Assembly (NCBI GenBank): GCA_947164605.1
Contig: CAMUXE010000013.1
Span: 1-64,000 of the forward strand
Length of the DNA stretch: 64,000 nucleotides
Source: an uncultured Lachnospiraceae bacterium
GTDB taxonomy: Bacteria > Bacillota > Clostridia > Lachnospirales > Lachnospiraceae
Direction of reading: 5' to 3'
Position 1 is the first letter of the stretch. Each line of letters begins with the position of its first letter. Shown here one piece after another: positions 25,420-34,382 of the stretch. Under the pieces are notes generated by a model, which saw only the letters and a list, made by a program, of their open reading frames with translations, did no database searches and was not told the DNA's origin. Both the position numbers and the translations under genes were made by a program.

Positions 25420-25552
25420 GTGTATCTCCTTTTTAAAAAAACTACTTGAATTATAACTAAATTCAATTAAAATTAAAAGTCTAAAATATAGGCCAAATCT
25501 TGCGGTCAAAAGCTCAAGAATCTAGTATTTACAGGAAAGATAGGTGTCTATC

Positions 25553-26461
25553 ATGCAGATTAAAACAATATCTGAAGAATTAAAAAAAAAATATAAAACA
25601 AAAGTTTATAAATTGTCTCTGCAGACAGGCTGCAGCTGTCCCAACCGTGATGGTAAGCTCTCTTACGGAGGTTGCATCTTCTGCTCAGAAGGCGGATCTG
25701 GTGACTTTGCAAGTCCCCTTCTGCCCATTGACCAGCAGATTGAACTTGCCAAAGCCAGGGTTGCAAAAAAAATCCCAGCTTCTATACCCGAGGATAAAAG
25801 GCTCTACATAGCCTATTTCCAATCCTACACCAATACCTACAAGCCAGCCAGTGAGCTCTACCCTATCTTTAAGGCCGCCATTATGCGCAAAGACATTGTT
25901 GAAATTTCAATTGGAACAAGACCCGACTGCCTTCCTGATGACATACTAGACATGCTGACAGAACTTAACAAGATCAAAGACATTACCATCGAGCTCGGTT
26001 TACAGACCATACACGAGAAGACTGCCAGGCTTATCAATAGGGGTTATGAGCTTGAAACATTTGCCGAGTCCTATAAAAAGCTTAAGGAGAGAGGTTTGAA
26101 GGTTGTGGTTCACACCATAATAGGCCTGCCTGGTGAGGATAAGGATGACCTGCTTGCCACTATGGACTACCTAAACAGCTTGAATCCTAAGCTTGATGGC
26201 ATTAAGCTCCAACTGCTGCACATACTCAAAAACACGAAGCTGGCATCAATGTACGAAAATGGAGAACTTGGTGATTCCGCTTTGCCTAGTCTTGATGAGT
26301 ATTGCGATTTAGTTATAGCTGCCTTAAAGAGACTTGACCCTGATATTGTAATTCACCGCATAACTGGCGATGGGCCCAAGTCCCTCCTAATTGCCCCACT
26401 TTGGAGCAGTGATAAAAAAAGAGTTCTCAACACTCTCAATAAAAAAATAAGGGAAGCCTAA
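25553..26461 (+). CDS. TIGR01212-type radical SAM protein (YtqA-like)
   Basis: A radical SAM enzyme with a variant cluster motif: the Cys residues are in TGCSCPNRDGKLSYGGCIFCSEGGSGDF, followed by IAYFQSYTNTY, EISIGTRPDC, IELGLQTIHEKTARLINRGY and VVHTIIGLPGED. Members of this family are often called oxidoreductases without known substrate. The ATG at 25553 is preferred with AGGTG six bases before it; a GTG nine bases upstream (25544) is possible. The sequence GATAG-GTGT-CTATC just before the ATG could fold over the ribosome site. Diverges from mscL. Confidence 0.87.
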   Translation: MQIKTISEELKKKYKTKVYKLSLQTGCSCPNRDGKLSYGGCIFCSEGGSGDFASPLLPIDQQIELAKARVAKKIPASIPEDKRLYIAYFQSYTNTYKPASELYPIFKAAIMRKDIVEISIGTRPDCLPDDILDMLTELNKIKDITIELGLQTIHEKTARLINRGYELETFAESYKKLKERGLKVVVHTIIGLPGEDKDDLLATMDYLNSLNPKLDGIKLQLLHILKNTKLASMYENGELGDSALPSLDEYCDLVIAALKRLDPDIVIHRITGDGPKSLLIAPLWSSDKKRVLNTLNKKIREA

Positions 26462-26518
26462 ATGAACCAAGCTCCCAATCCTTAAATTTTTGGTCTAAGA
26501 ATTGGGGGGCGGTTCATG
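26462..26518. terminator. long imperfect inverted repeat between convergent genes
   Basis: TGAACC...GGTTCA with inner CCCAATCCTTA/TAAGAATTGGG forms an extended interrupted stem. The T-tract is weak on the plus strand (TTCCCTTTTC) and poor on the minus strand; likely a shared end-of-transcript structure. Confidence 0.5.
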
Positions 26519-26532
26519 ACTTCCCTTTTCTT

Positions 26533-28905
26533 TTACTTCTTATTTTTTCTGAAAGGAAAAAGCATTCTCAACCTGCTCTTTAGAAGGATTGAGTGCATTT
26601 TTTTGTAATCCCTCAAGTCCACTTGAGACTTAGAATATGATATTTCCTGCATGTATGTGGCAAGGTTGCTGAGATTTTTAAGTCCATAAGCCCTGCTGAT
26701 GTAGCTCATCTGGTCAGTGTGAGTTCTTAAGTCTGTAAATTTATAACCCTCATAGACAGGACATTTCTTTCTTGCCTTATCACATATTGATGAATATAGA
26801 TTTATAAGGTTCTTTCTCTTATCCCTCGAATAAAATCTGCGTCTTATCTTAACAAATTTCACAAGAAGATAAAGAGCAATCAAGCCTAAAATCAAGCCCT
26901 CAATGGCCCTTATCAAAAGACCGGCACTATTCTTAATCTGTTCAGCATTAACCTGATTGTTGTTATTGTTGGCATTGTCTCCGTCGGCATTAAACTGTCT
27001 GTCCATCATGCCCTGTAAATAGCCAAAAAGGCCGCCATAGTCATCATCTCCGTCTGAAGGTGGCGTAAAGTCAGCCACTCTCCAACCATAATCTATATCA
27101 TAGTACTCTACCCAGGCATGTGCCATGGCATCAGTTACATCACACTCAATTACAGTCTTGACATCAAGCTCGCTGTAGCCATCGTAGTATGATTGATAAT
27201 CAGCATCTTCCACTATCTGTCCATCTTGCATATCATATGCCGAGAGAGCATAGCCCTCGACATATCTGGCAGGAATGCCGCACTCTCTCAAAAGCAAAAC
27301 TCCAGCTGAAGCAAAGTGCGCACAGTAGCCTTTTTTCTTGTCATTCAAAAAGTAGTTAACAAAATCAGCCTTGCCAGGTGTCTTTCCCGGAGACATAGTG
27401 TATGTAAAATTGTTGTAAAAGTAATTCTTGGTTGCCTCAACAATTTCCTCGCTAGTCTTTCCCTCTGGCTTAATCTCAGAATTTACCACATTGTCCAGAG
27501 TCGCCTTGTTTTCAAATGGCACATCCATGAAAAATGTATAGGCACGCATGTGATTAACGTACTTGTCATCACTTGCTACACTAATCTTACCCTTACTGAA
27601 ATCCAGATAAGTATCCATTGTGACATATCCATCAGCATTAATTATGCCATTCTTGGCAAGATTCTTGTCTGATCTAGAATCAGTCTTCTCGTAAGGGGCG
27701 CTGTAGTAAGGAATATAAGTATAATGCTCATTTGCGTCAATATTTTGAACATCTATCCTGCTGTAAGCGGTCAAAGGATTGCCAAAGGCATATTCACGCC
27801 TAACTATGTCTCTCTCATTGACATTGTCGATGTCCATTGCAAGAATACCATCATAATCATAAGCAGACTCCACTGCTGGAATCCATCTTTTGCTGGTATA
27901 ATCTCCGCCCACAAAAGATCTAAGATAGAGGGTTTGATTATCAGAGCTTGGTGCAAACCTAACCTTCAAATCTGCCTTGTTATCAGGTCTTACCGAGCTA
28001 ACTCCACCCAGGTATCCACCTGATATTCCGCCCTTTGCATAATAGTCATTAAAAAAGCCAGAAATACCAAAAAGCACCGCTGTCGACACAAAATTAGTAG
28101 TTTTTTCTTTGAGCTTATTGTCTGGCAAGCCCTGATTTATCAAATAGGATGGCATTATCAAATTCAAGCATATAACTATAGCCGTCACACTTGCAGTGAC
28201 TGCCAGTGTAAAGTAAGTTTTCATCTTAATAGCTTTTTCTTTGATTATGCTATTGTCCTCAAGTTTGACCCAGCCGTATGTCGACTGTTGAACCAAGGTG
28301 TAGTGTCTTCTAAATCTGTCAGGTTCCTCAAGCCTCTCCAAATATCCAATGATTGCCACCAAGGCCAGACCAGCAAAATAGAAAGCCTGCCATATCATAT
28401 TTGGAGTCTGCCTAAAGTACATATAAACCAAGAGCAAAGGCATAGTTAATGCAAATACTCTTCCCAAACACTTCTGCTCTACAGCAAAAGCATTTTGTAA
28501 AAATATCACTAAAAGGGCAAACATACACATAAAGAATGAAAGAGCAACGTATGAATCATCATAGATTACCCTATATTCCTGTATAGAGGTTATTTTCAAA
28601 TAATCTACTGCCACATCCTGAATTCGGTTAATCAGAATATAAAAACCGGAATTGACAACTGATGAGTATTTCAGCAGTATTGCAAAATATCCTGGTATAA
28701 AGACAATATATACCAAAACTCTCTGCCAGGTTTTTAGCCTGCACACTAGTGCTGTTCCAAAGGAGATCAAGGCAAATACCAAAAGCACCAGCGCAACATT
28801 AAACTGTCCTCCAAAGGCTGAGGCAAACCCACATATTGACCCTGTCAAAATCAAAAAATTTATCAGTGAGTCTGTAAGCAAGGACTTTTTAATCTTATCC
28901 CACAT
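26533..28905 (-). CDS. transglutaminase-like membrane protein (TgpA family)
   Basis: A 790-residue protein with about seven N-terminal transmembrane helices, a large extracytoplasmic region, a transglutaminase-like core (Cys in KKGYCAHFASAGVLLLRECG, His in DAMAHAWVEYYD, Asp in WRVADFTPP), an Asn-rich linker, a further helix (LIRAIEGLILGLIALYLLV) and a cytoplasmic tail. The catalytic triad looks complete. TgpA-type proteins are commonly encoded with MoxR ATPase and DUF58 genes, as here; the complex is thought to act in envelope protein processing. No strong ribosome site adjoins the ATG. Confidence 0.9.
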   Translation of the reverse strand: MWDKIKKSLLTDSLINFLILTGSICGFASAFGGQFNVALVLLVFALISFGTALVCRLKTWQRVLVYIVFIPGYFAILLKYSSVVNSGFYILINRIQDVAVDYLKITSIQEYRVIYDDSYVALSFFMCMFALLVIFLQNAFAVEQKCLGRVFALTMPLLLVYMYFRQTPNMIWQAFYFAGLALVAIIGYLERLEEPDRFRRHYTLVQQSTYGWVKLEDNSIIKEKAIKMKTYFTLAVTASVTAIVICLNLIMPSYLINQGLPDNKLKEKTTNFVSTAVLFGISGFFNDYYAKGGISGGYLGGVSSVRPDNKADLKVRFAPSSDNQTLYLRSFVGGDYTSKRWIPAVESAYDYDGILAMDIDNVNERDIVRREYAFGNPLTAYSRIDVQNIDANEHYTYIPYYSAPYEKTDSRSDKNLAKNGIINADGYVTMDTYLDFSKGKISVASDDKYVNHMRAYTFFMDVPFENKATLDNVVNSEIKPEGKTSEEIVEATKNYFYNNFTYTMSPGKTPGKADFVNYFLNDKKKGYCAHFASAGVLLLRECGIPARYVEGYALSAYDMQDGQIVEDADYQSYYDGYSELDVKTVIECDVTDAMAHAWVEYYDIDYGWRVADFTPPSDGDDDYGGLFGYLQGMMDRQFNADGDNANNNNNQVNAEQIKNSAGLLIRAIEGLILGLIALYLLVKFVKIRRRFYSRDKRKNLINLYSSICDKARKKCPVYEGYKFTDLRTHTDQMSYISRAYGLKNLSNLATYMQEISYSKSQVDLRDYKKMHSILLKSRLRMLFPFRKNKK

Positions 28906-28929
28906 AATTTTTTATTTTTTCTCCCAAAA

Positions 28930-30018
28930 CTATGTCAAAGTCACCATATTACCCATAGCCTGAACATAATCTTTCATAAGATCTGGTGTATCATAAACCC
29001 TATCCGCTACTATCGTGGCAAATGCTTGATCCAAATCCAGGTCACTGGATATAAGGATATTGTTTATCTCACCTGACAGGCTTGAATAGTAATAAAGATT
29101 AATCGAATATCCCCTTGCAACAAGGGCATAAATCGTTGTGTAAGCCACCTCAAGGCTCTCATTGATTGTGTTGATTCCATCTATATTTTGATTGTAGAGT
29201 TCAAGAGCAAGGGATAACTTCCCTCCCTGGTGATCTTCAAACTCCTTAACCATCAGTTTTCCTGTCTTCTCACTCAATTTCCAGTGGATACTGTTGAGCT
29301 TATCTCCCGGCTGATACTCCCTAAAATCAAGTATCTCTGGGTCATCACCGCCAGCAATAGCTGCATTGATAACTTTCTGTATGCTGTCATCATTCTCAAT
29401 CATGTCCTGGCTGGCAGCATCATAAGAAGGAATCAAGGAAATATTAGCTTTATACTGATCACTGATAGAAAATGTAAAAAAGCCTAATATGTCAGTAATC
29501 TCTATGTCATAGCAAACTAAATCAACCTGACCACAGTTATCTGAGTCAAGTTCATAGTTAAAAGTTGCATAATCTCCCGGAAGCATAGAGGCCTGACATG
29601 AGAGATAGGAGACTGTTTTCTCCTTCCTAATTTGCTTCATCATGCCGTAAATCCAGGAATTTCCAATCCTAACTTCATTTCTATTTCTAACCTTACCAAG
29701 AAAAATATTATTTTCAGCGATCTTAAAAGCCAAGCTTGTCACAGGCCATTTAGATGGATTGTAGATACTAAGTTCAAGCTTAGTCTTTAATCTGTAGGCA
29801 TTTACTGGATTCTTAATCTTGATTTCAAAAACAAGTCTTGAAGCCACATATTTTGCCCCCAGACAAGATGCAAAAACAATTACCATAGTCAGCAGGAAAA
29901 AAATCAGAGCGTAATACTCTCTAAAAAACCAAAATGCAAATGCAGCTATTATATTTAAGCTAATCCAAAGCACTGCATAGTATGCATTAATCCTTTTTAA
30001 CTTAACTTTTCTTTTCAT
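28930..30018 (-). CDS. DUF58 (vWA-like) membrane-associated protein
   Basis: Two N-terminal transmembrane helices (about 10-48) are followed by a soluble domain with the DUF58 signature DFREYQPGDKLNSIHWKLSEK. DUF58 proteins resemble von Willebrand A domains and partner with MoxR ATPases. The start overlaps the moxR stop by four bases (ATGA), giving translational coupling, and the transglutaminase gene follows after 24 bp. Confidence 0.9.
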   Translation of the reverse strand: MKRKVKLKRINAYYAVLWISLNIIAAFAFWFFREYYALIFFLLTMVIVFASCLGAKYVASRLVFEIKIKNPVNAYRLKTKLELSIYNPSKWPVTSLAFKIAENNIFLGKVRNRNEVRIGNSWIYGMMKQIRKEKTVSYLSCQASMLPGDYATFNYELDSDNCGQVDLVCYDIEITDILGFFTFSISDQYKANISLIPSYDAASQDMIENDDSIQKVINAAIAGGDDPEILDFREYQPGDKLNSIHWKLSEKTGKLMVKEFEDHQGGKLSLALELYNQNIDGINTINESLEVAYTTIYALVARGYSINLYYYSSLSGEINNILISSDLDLDQAFATIVADRVYDTPDLMKDYVQAMGNMVTLT

Positions 30019-30977
30019 AGCATCCCACTTGTAGCTGGAATTGGAATTTTTGAGACAATATCACTCAGTATAGCCTCTTTGCCCAATCCTGAAGCTTTTC
30101 CTAAATTGCTCAATTTTATTCTGTGACCTAGACAATCTCCGATGACTGTTGAAATATCTGCTGGAATCAGATAATCTCTTCCCCTCATTAGAGCAATTGC
30201 CTTAGAAAGGGAAAGGAGAGCTAAGGAGCCTCTAGGTGATGCACCATGAGCAACTCTCTCATCCGTCCTTGTCTTCTCTGTAATTGTAACTATATAGTCA
30301 AATATTGAATCGTGAACCTCAACAGAGTTGACAGCATCTCTTATTTCCAACAAATCCGCTATATTAAGGGCTGGACTTGCATTGTCCAGTAAAAGATGCA
30401 CATTGTCCCTTAAGATATTTATTGCATCCTCATGGCTAGGATAGCCAAGAGAAGTCAAAATCATAAATCTGTCAAGCTGAGATTCAGGCAGCATCTGGGT
30501 TCCAGATGAGCCAATAGGATTCTCGGTAGCTATGACAATAAAAGGATCTGGAAGATTATGTGTAACTCCGTCTACCGTAACCTTCTTCTCCTCCATAATC
30601 TCTAGCAAAGCTGACTGAGTCTTTGGCGATGTTCTGTTGATTTCATCTGCCAAGAGCAGATTTGTCATAGCAGCTCCCTCACGGTACTCAAACTCATTGG
30701 TCTGGCGATTGAACATTGAAAAGCCTGTTATATCACTTGGCAGAACGTCAGGTGTAAACTGTACTCTCTTATAGTCAAGTCCCATAGTCTTTGATATAGC
30801 CAAAGCTAAGGTTGTCTTACCTACTCCGGGTATATCCTCAAGTAAGATATTTCCGCCTGCAAAAATAGCAGCCATTATCTTTTCAACAACATCCTCTTTT
30901 CCCTTTACAATGTCATTGATTTGGCTTTTTGCCATATCAATCTTTTTGGTGATGAATTCTATTTCCATCTTATCCAT
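30015..30977 (-). CDS. MoxR-family AAA+ ATPase
   Basis: A 320-residue AAA+ protein: Walker A EDIPGVGKTTLALAIS, Walker B LLLADEINRTSPKTQSALLEIM, sensor 1 PFIVIATENPIGSSGTQMLPESQLDRFM, and C-terminal ASPRGSLALLSLSKAIAL. MoxR ATPases act as chaperones, often with a vWA-domain partner, here the DUF58 product. The ATG at 30977 is preferred, with GGGAG nine bases upstream; a longer N-terminus would have a hydrophobic stretch of no family precedent. The gene is first in the MoxR-DUF58-transglutaminase unit, possibly co-transcribed with the upstream epimerase gene. Confidence 0.93.
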   Translation of the reverse strand: MDKMEIEFITKKIDMAKSQINDIVKGKEDVVEKIMAAIFAGGNILLEDIPGVGKTTLALAISKTMGLDYKRVQFTPDVLPSDITGFSMFNRQTNEFEYREGAAMTNLLLADEINRTSPKTQSALLEIMEEKKVTVDGVTHNLPDPFIVIATENPIGSSGTQMLPESQLDRFMILTSLGYPSHEDAINILRDNVHLLLDNASPALNIADLLEIRDAVNSVEVHDSIFDYIVTITEKTRTDERVAHGASPRGSLALLSLSKAIALMRGRDYLIPADISTVIGDCLGHRIKLSNLGKASGLGKEAILSDIVSKIPIPATSGML

Positions 30978-31014
30978 ATCTTCTTCTCCCTTTAAAAGCA
31001 ATTTACATAAAAAC

Positions 31015-31890
31015 TTAAGCAAGTACTATCTGGTACTTGTACTCTCTATCCTGCAAAGCATCAAGAGACTCCTCAAAATCCCTATCCTTCAGCTCGCCAA
31101 CATATGCTGTTCTGTCAGCTCGACCATACCAAGGTTCAATGCAGACAAAAGGTGCATTGAGTCCAACAGGGCTCCATATACCAAAGACAGGTGTCGAAAA
31201 CTTTAAGCTTAAGATTTCATTCTCATCAGGGCCTATGATTGTGGCCTTATCTGCCTGATAATCCTCTATAATCAGAGCTCCCTGGTCAAATGTATGCTCA
31301 TCAAGCTCAAGTCTGCCACCAGCAAGGCTGATTTCATGAAAGCTATCAAGAACAAGCTGAGTCTCATCACTAAAATCATGAATATTAAGCTTTGAGAGCT
31401 TCTTTCCAGCCTTTTCAAGCTCTATCTTATATCCTTTCAGGGTCTGACCCTGGCATAAAAATGCAGGATGGCCTCCAATGCTGTAATACATAGTCCTGTC
31501 GCTGTCATTTTTAACCTTCCACTTGATTTCAAGACTTGGGCCAGTAAGCTTATAAGAAATGACCAAACTAAAGTCAAAAGGATATTTCTCTTTTGTATTT
31601 TCATCGCTCTTTAGCTCAAAATCAATAAAATCCTCGCCCCTATCTATAATGGTGAATTCCATATCCCTTGCAAAACCGTGCTGAGTCTGATGGTACTCCT
31701 TGCCATCAACCCTGAAGGTATTCCCATTCACTGTTCCGATAATTGGGAAAAGTACCGGCGAAACTCTCTTCCAATACTTAGGATTTCCGTCGTGCATAAT
31801 CTGGCTTCCATCAGGTCTTTCAAAGCTTCTCAATTCGGCTCCACGCAGTTCAAAACCTGCCCTGTAACCCTGAGAATTAATAAATTCCAT
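31015..31890 (-). CDS. aldose 1-epimerase family protein
   Basis: A 291-residue galactose mutarotase-fold protein. Seen are the substrate-binding Arg/His region (FARDMEFTIID with TQHGFARD), the catalytic His in YSIGGHPAFLC, and the C-terminal acidic catalytic region IWSPVGLNAPFVCIEPWYGRADR. It belongs to the YihR/LacX-like clade by length and motif, and the exact sugar is not known. GGGG lies ten bases before the ATG. It is 37 bp upstream of moxR on the same strand. Confidence 0.9.
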   Translation of the reverse strand: MEFINSQGYRAGFELRGAELRSFERPDGSQIMHDGNPKYWKRVSPVLFPIIGTVNGNTFRVDGKEYHQTQHGFARDMEFTIIDRGEDFIDFELKSDENTKEKYPFDFSLVISYKLTGPSLEIKWKVKNDSDRTMYYSIGGHPAFLCQGQTLKGYKIELEKAGKKLSKLNIHDFSDETQLVLDSFHEISLAGGRLELDEHTFDQGALIIEDYQADKATIIGPDENEILSLKFSTPVFGIWSPVGLNAPFVCIEPWYGRADRTAYVGELKDRDFEESLDALQDREYKYQIVLA

Positions 31891-32020
31891 GCTTATACCC
31901 CTTTATTTAAAACTTTCCTCTTTATTCTAACAAATAATAAATGAATAGTAAAACAAATTATGATATTATATAGACATAGTAAGGTCGAAACAATACATAA
32001 CTAAAGAAACGTGGTGTACT

Positions 32021-33055
32021 ATGTCAACTATATCTCTTTGTATGATAGTTAAGAACGAGGCGAGAAGATTGCGCACCTGCCTGGATTCTTATCTACCTAT
32101 CGCAGATGAAATAATCATCGTAGACACTGGTTCAAGTGATAACACAGTTGAAATTGCTAACGAGTACACTGACCATGTGTATTCATTCCCTTGGAGTGAC
32201 GATTTCTCAAAAGCAAGAAACTATGCCTTTTCATTGTGCACTTGTGATTTTATCTACTCTGCTGATGCCGATGAAGTTCTTGATCAGGATAATCTGGTAA
32301 AATTCCAGTCTCTCAAGGAAAACATCCATCCAGAAGTCGATATTGTCACCATGAAATACATCAATGTCAACGGAATCAAAAGTGTCTATAATTCAACTTC
32401 TGAGCTTAGACCTAAGCTCTTTCGCAGGCTTCGCACTTGGACCTTTATATCTCCAATTCACGAAACTGTAAGGCTCACTCCTCTGACCTACGACAGTGAT
32501 ATATGCATCCTGCATATACAGGAGAGTGAACACAACCACAGAGATTTCTCAATTTACCTTAAGGCCTTGGATAGCGGTAACAAGCTTGAAAAGTATGTTG
32601 TGCGCATGCTCTGTGAGCAATTATACAAGACGGCTGACTTTGACGACCTGACCAAACTGCTCCCTTATTTCGACAAGTATATAATTCCAGAATACGGCGC
32701 AGTTGACGATTTAGCCATGCCAATCTTAATTGCAATGTTGAGAATAACTAGAGTTCTCAACCTGACAAACCGTTTTTACACCTACAGCGTAAACTCAGTA
32801 CTTGAGTGTGCTTCCTGCATATCATCTGAGATTTGTATTGAGATTGGCTCCTACCAGGAAGCCCTCAAAAATTACGATGAGGCCCTTTTCTGGTATATAA
32901 AAGCCAGCAATTCAGACTGTTGTCTTGATATCGTTTCAAGCGGCGAGACTGCCTTTTTAAGTGCAGCAAGAATTCTGCATATGCTGGGTCAAGACCAAAA
33001 AGCCAAGGAATACGAAGATTTAGCCAATGACTGGCAGCTGCCTGAAATACTTTGA
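32021..33055 (+). CDS. family 2 glycosyltransferase with C-terminal TPR helices
   Basis: The N-terminal GT-A domain opens ISLCMIVKNEARRLRTCLDS, continues DEIIIVDTGSSDNTVEIA and carries the metal-binding DXD as SADADEVL. The C-terminal ~150 residues are helical and TPR-like, ending with EALKNYDEALFWYIKAS and AARILHMLGQDQKAKEYED. This layout is shared with SunS-type and other transferases that modify peptides or cell-surface glycans; without an adjacent substrate gene the acceptor is unknown. Start chosen at the ATG after GTGG; no strong ribosome site is seen. Confidence 0.85.
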   Translation: MSTISLCMIVKNEARRLRTCLDSYLPIADEIIIVDTGSSDNTVEIANEYTDHVYSFPWSDDFSKARNYAFSLCTCDFIYSADADEVLDQDNLVKFQSLKENIHPEVDIVTMKYINVNGIKSVYNSTSELRPKLFRRLRTWTFISPIHETVRLTPLTYDSDICILHIQESEHNHRDFSIYLKALDSGNKLEKYVVRMLCEQLYKTADFDDLTKLLPYFDKYIIPEYGAVDDLAMPILIAMLRITRVLNLTNRFYTYSVNSVLECASCISSEICIEIGSYQEALKNYDEALFWYIKASNSDCCLDIVSSGETAFLSAARILHMLGQDQKAKEYEDLANDWQLPEIL

Positions 33056-33154
33056 TCTAAAAATCCATCTATATAAACTCTGTATAGACTATGTATCGGT
33101 CATTTCATGTGGCTAGCCTGGTTCCTGTCTTAATTTGCCAAAAACGGCACAAAA

Positions 33155-33197
33155 AAGGTGGTATAAGCTCAACTTAAAGTTAAGCTTATACCACCTT
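33155..33197. terminator. bidirectional hairpin between glycosyltransferase and zinc-ribbon genes
   Basis: The 15-bp stem AAGGTGGTATAAGCT/AGCTTATACCACCTT is followed on the minus strand by a U-run and on the plus strand by CTTCTTAATT. Confidence 0.88.
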
Positions 33198-33222
33198 CTT
33201 AATTCCACCATATCAACAAATC

Positions 33223-33627
33223 TTATGTTCTCTTAATAAATTCAATATTACATGTAGAACATCTTATGCTAATTTTTCCTTTTTTTCTAGGCAGTCTAAT
33301 CTTTTGCCCGCAATTAGGACATTTAACTATCTTGTTTACTTTTAAGTCTTTACATATGTTAATTCTTCTCTCAGTCTCAAACTTAAGCTTGTTAACAAAG
33401 TTTATGTAAGCCTGCTCTTCCATATATCTTTTGTTGAATTTCATAGAAAAAATTCGAAAATCTGAATATATTATGATAGCTAAGCCAAGCAGAATAAAAA
33501 ACCAAAGTCCAAATAAAAGTCCTAATATAAGCAGTACTATTGACAGGCGTGTAAGAAATTTTGAAAATTTATCAACGCCGTATCTACCTTGAAAGAAAGG
33601 GACAACCACATCTTTAATCTTTTTCAC
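33223..33627 (-). CDS. small membrane protein with C-terminal zinc ribbon
   Basis: About 134 residues. One hydrophobic stretch (LSIVLLILGLLFGLWFFILLGLAII in pieces) can span the membrane once or as a hairpin, a charged helical segment follows, and the C-terminus holds KCPNCGQKI and IRCSTCNIEF, a complete CPxC/CxxC zinc ribbon. I do not recognise the family. The GTG at 33627 is the likely start because GAGG lies eight bases before it; an ATG six bases upstream is too close to that site. Confidence 0.75.
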   Translation of the reverse strand: MKKIKDVVVPFFQGRYGVDKFSKFLTRLSIVLLILGLLFGLWFFILLGLAIIIYSDFRIFSMKFNKRYMEEQAYINFVNKLKFETERRINICKDLKVNKIVKCPNCGQKIRLPRKKGKISIRCSTCNIEFIKRT

Positions 33628-33819
33628 GGCCATCACCTCTTAATTCTAATCTATTCTTATCATAATATTATATGGCATCATTATCAATTAAATAAGTCTA
33701 AACACATATAAATTCTATTTATTTTTGCAAAACTGTTTTAAATACACTTCTTTAAAGTCATGCATTTATTGCACATTCAAGAAACTCGAATCATATGCGT
33801 CAGCTAATTAAAAGCCCTA

Positions 33820-34356
33820 TCACAAACTGTATTCCTCAAAGCTTTCAAGATTCTTGAAGGTAAATCCTTTATCAAAAATCAGGTAAGAATGACAGCTTCC
33901 CTCTTTAGGGATTGAAACCGAACCTGGGTTTACATAAGTATAATTACTCTTTGCTTCAAATTTAGGTATGTGAGTATGTCCACAAATCAAATAATCTCCT
34001 TGTCTCAAAGCAGGCATTGATGTCCCTTCCAATTTGTGGCCATGTACCAGGACAAGATGCTCATCATTTACATACAAATGAGCCTGCTCACAGAGCACAT
34101 TGAAATCTAATACCATCTGATCTACCTCAGTATCACAATTTCCTCTAACAGCCAGTATCTGGTCTGCCAAAGGATTCAGCATTGCAATAACTTCTTTGGG
34201 AGCATAATCTCGTGGGAGATCATTTCTTGGTCCATGATATAAAATATCCCCAAGTAATACGAGGAGGTCAGCTCCTTCTTTCTTATAGCAATCAAGCATA
34301 AGCTTGCAATAATATGCTGATCCGTGAATATCGGAAGCAATCATAATTTTTTTCAT
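33820..34356 (-). CDS. YfcE-type metallophosphodiesterase
   Basis: A 178-residue calcineurin-like phosphoesterase with the full metal site: ASDIHGSAYY, LLGDILYHG, VRGNCDTEVD, LVLVHGHKLEG and LICGHTHIPKFE, ending YVNPGSVSIP. YfcE/MJ0936-type enzymes hydrolyse small phosphodiesters in vitro; the cellular substrate is unknown. The ATG at 34356 is preferred with GAGG upstream rather than one 21 bases earlier. It directly follows folT. Confidence 0.92.
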   Translation of the reverse strand: MKKIMIASDIHGSAYYCKLMLDCYKKEGADLLVLLGDILYHGPRNDLPRDYAPKEVIAMLNPLADQILAVRGNCDTEVDQMVLDFNVLCEQAHLYVNDEHLVLVHGHKLEGTSMPALRQGDYLICGHTHIPKFEAKSNYTYVNPGSVSIPKEGSCHSYLIFDKGFTFKNLESFEEYSL

Positions 34357-34382
34357 ACTAAACCCTTCCTCAAACATTCCTG

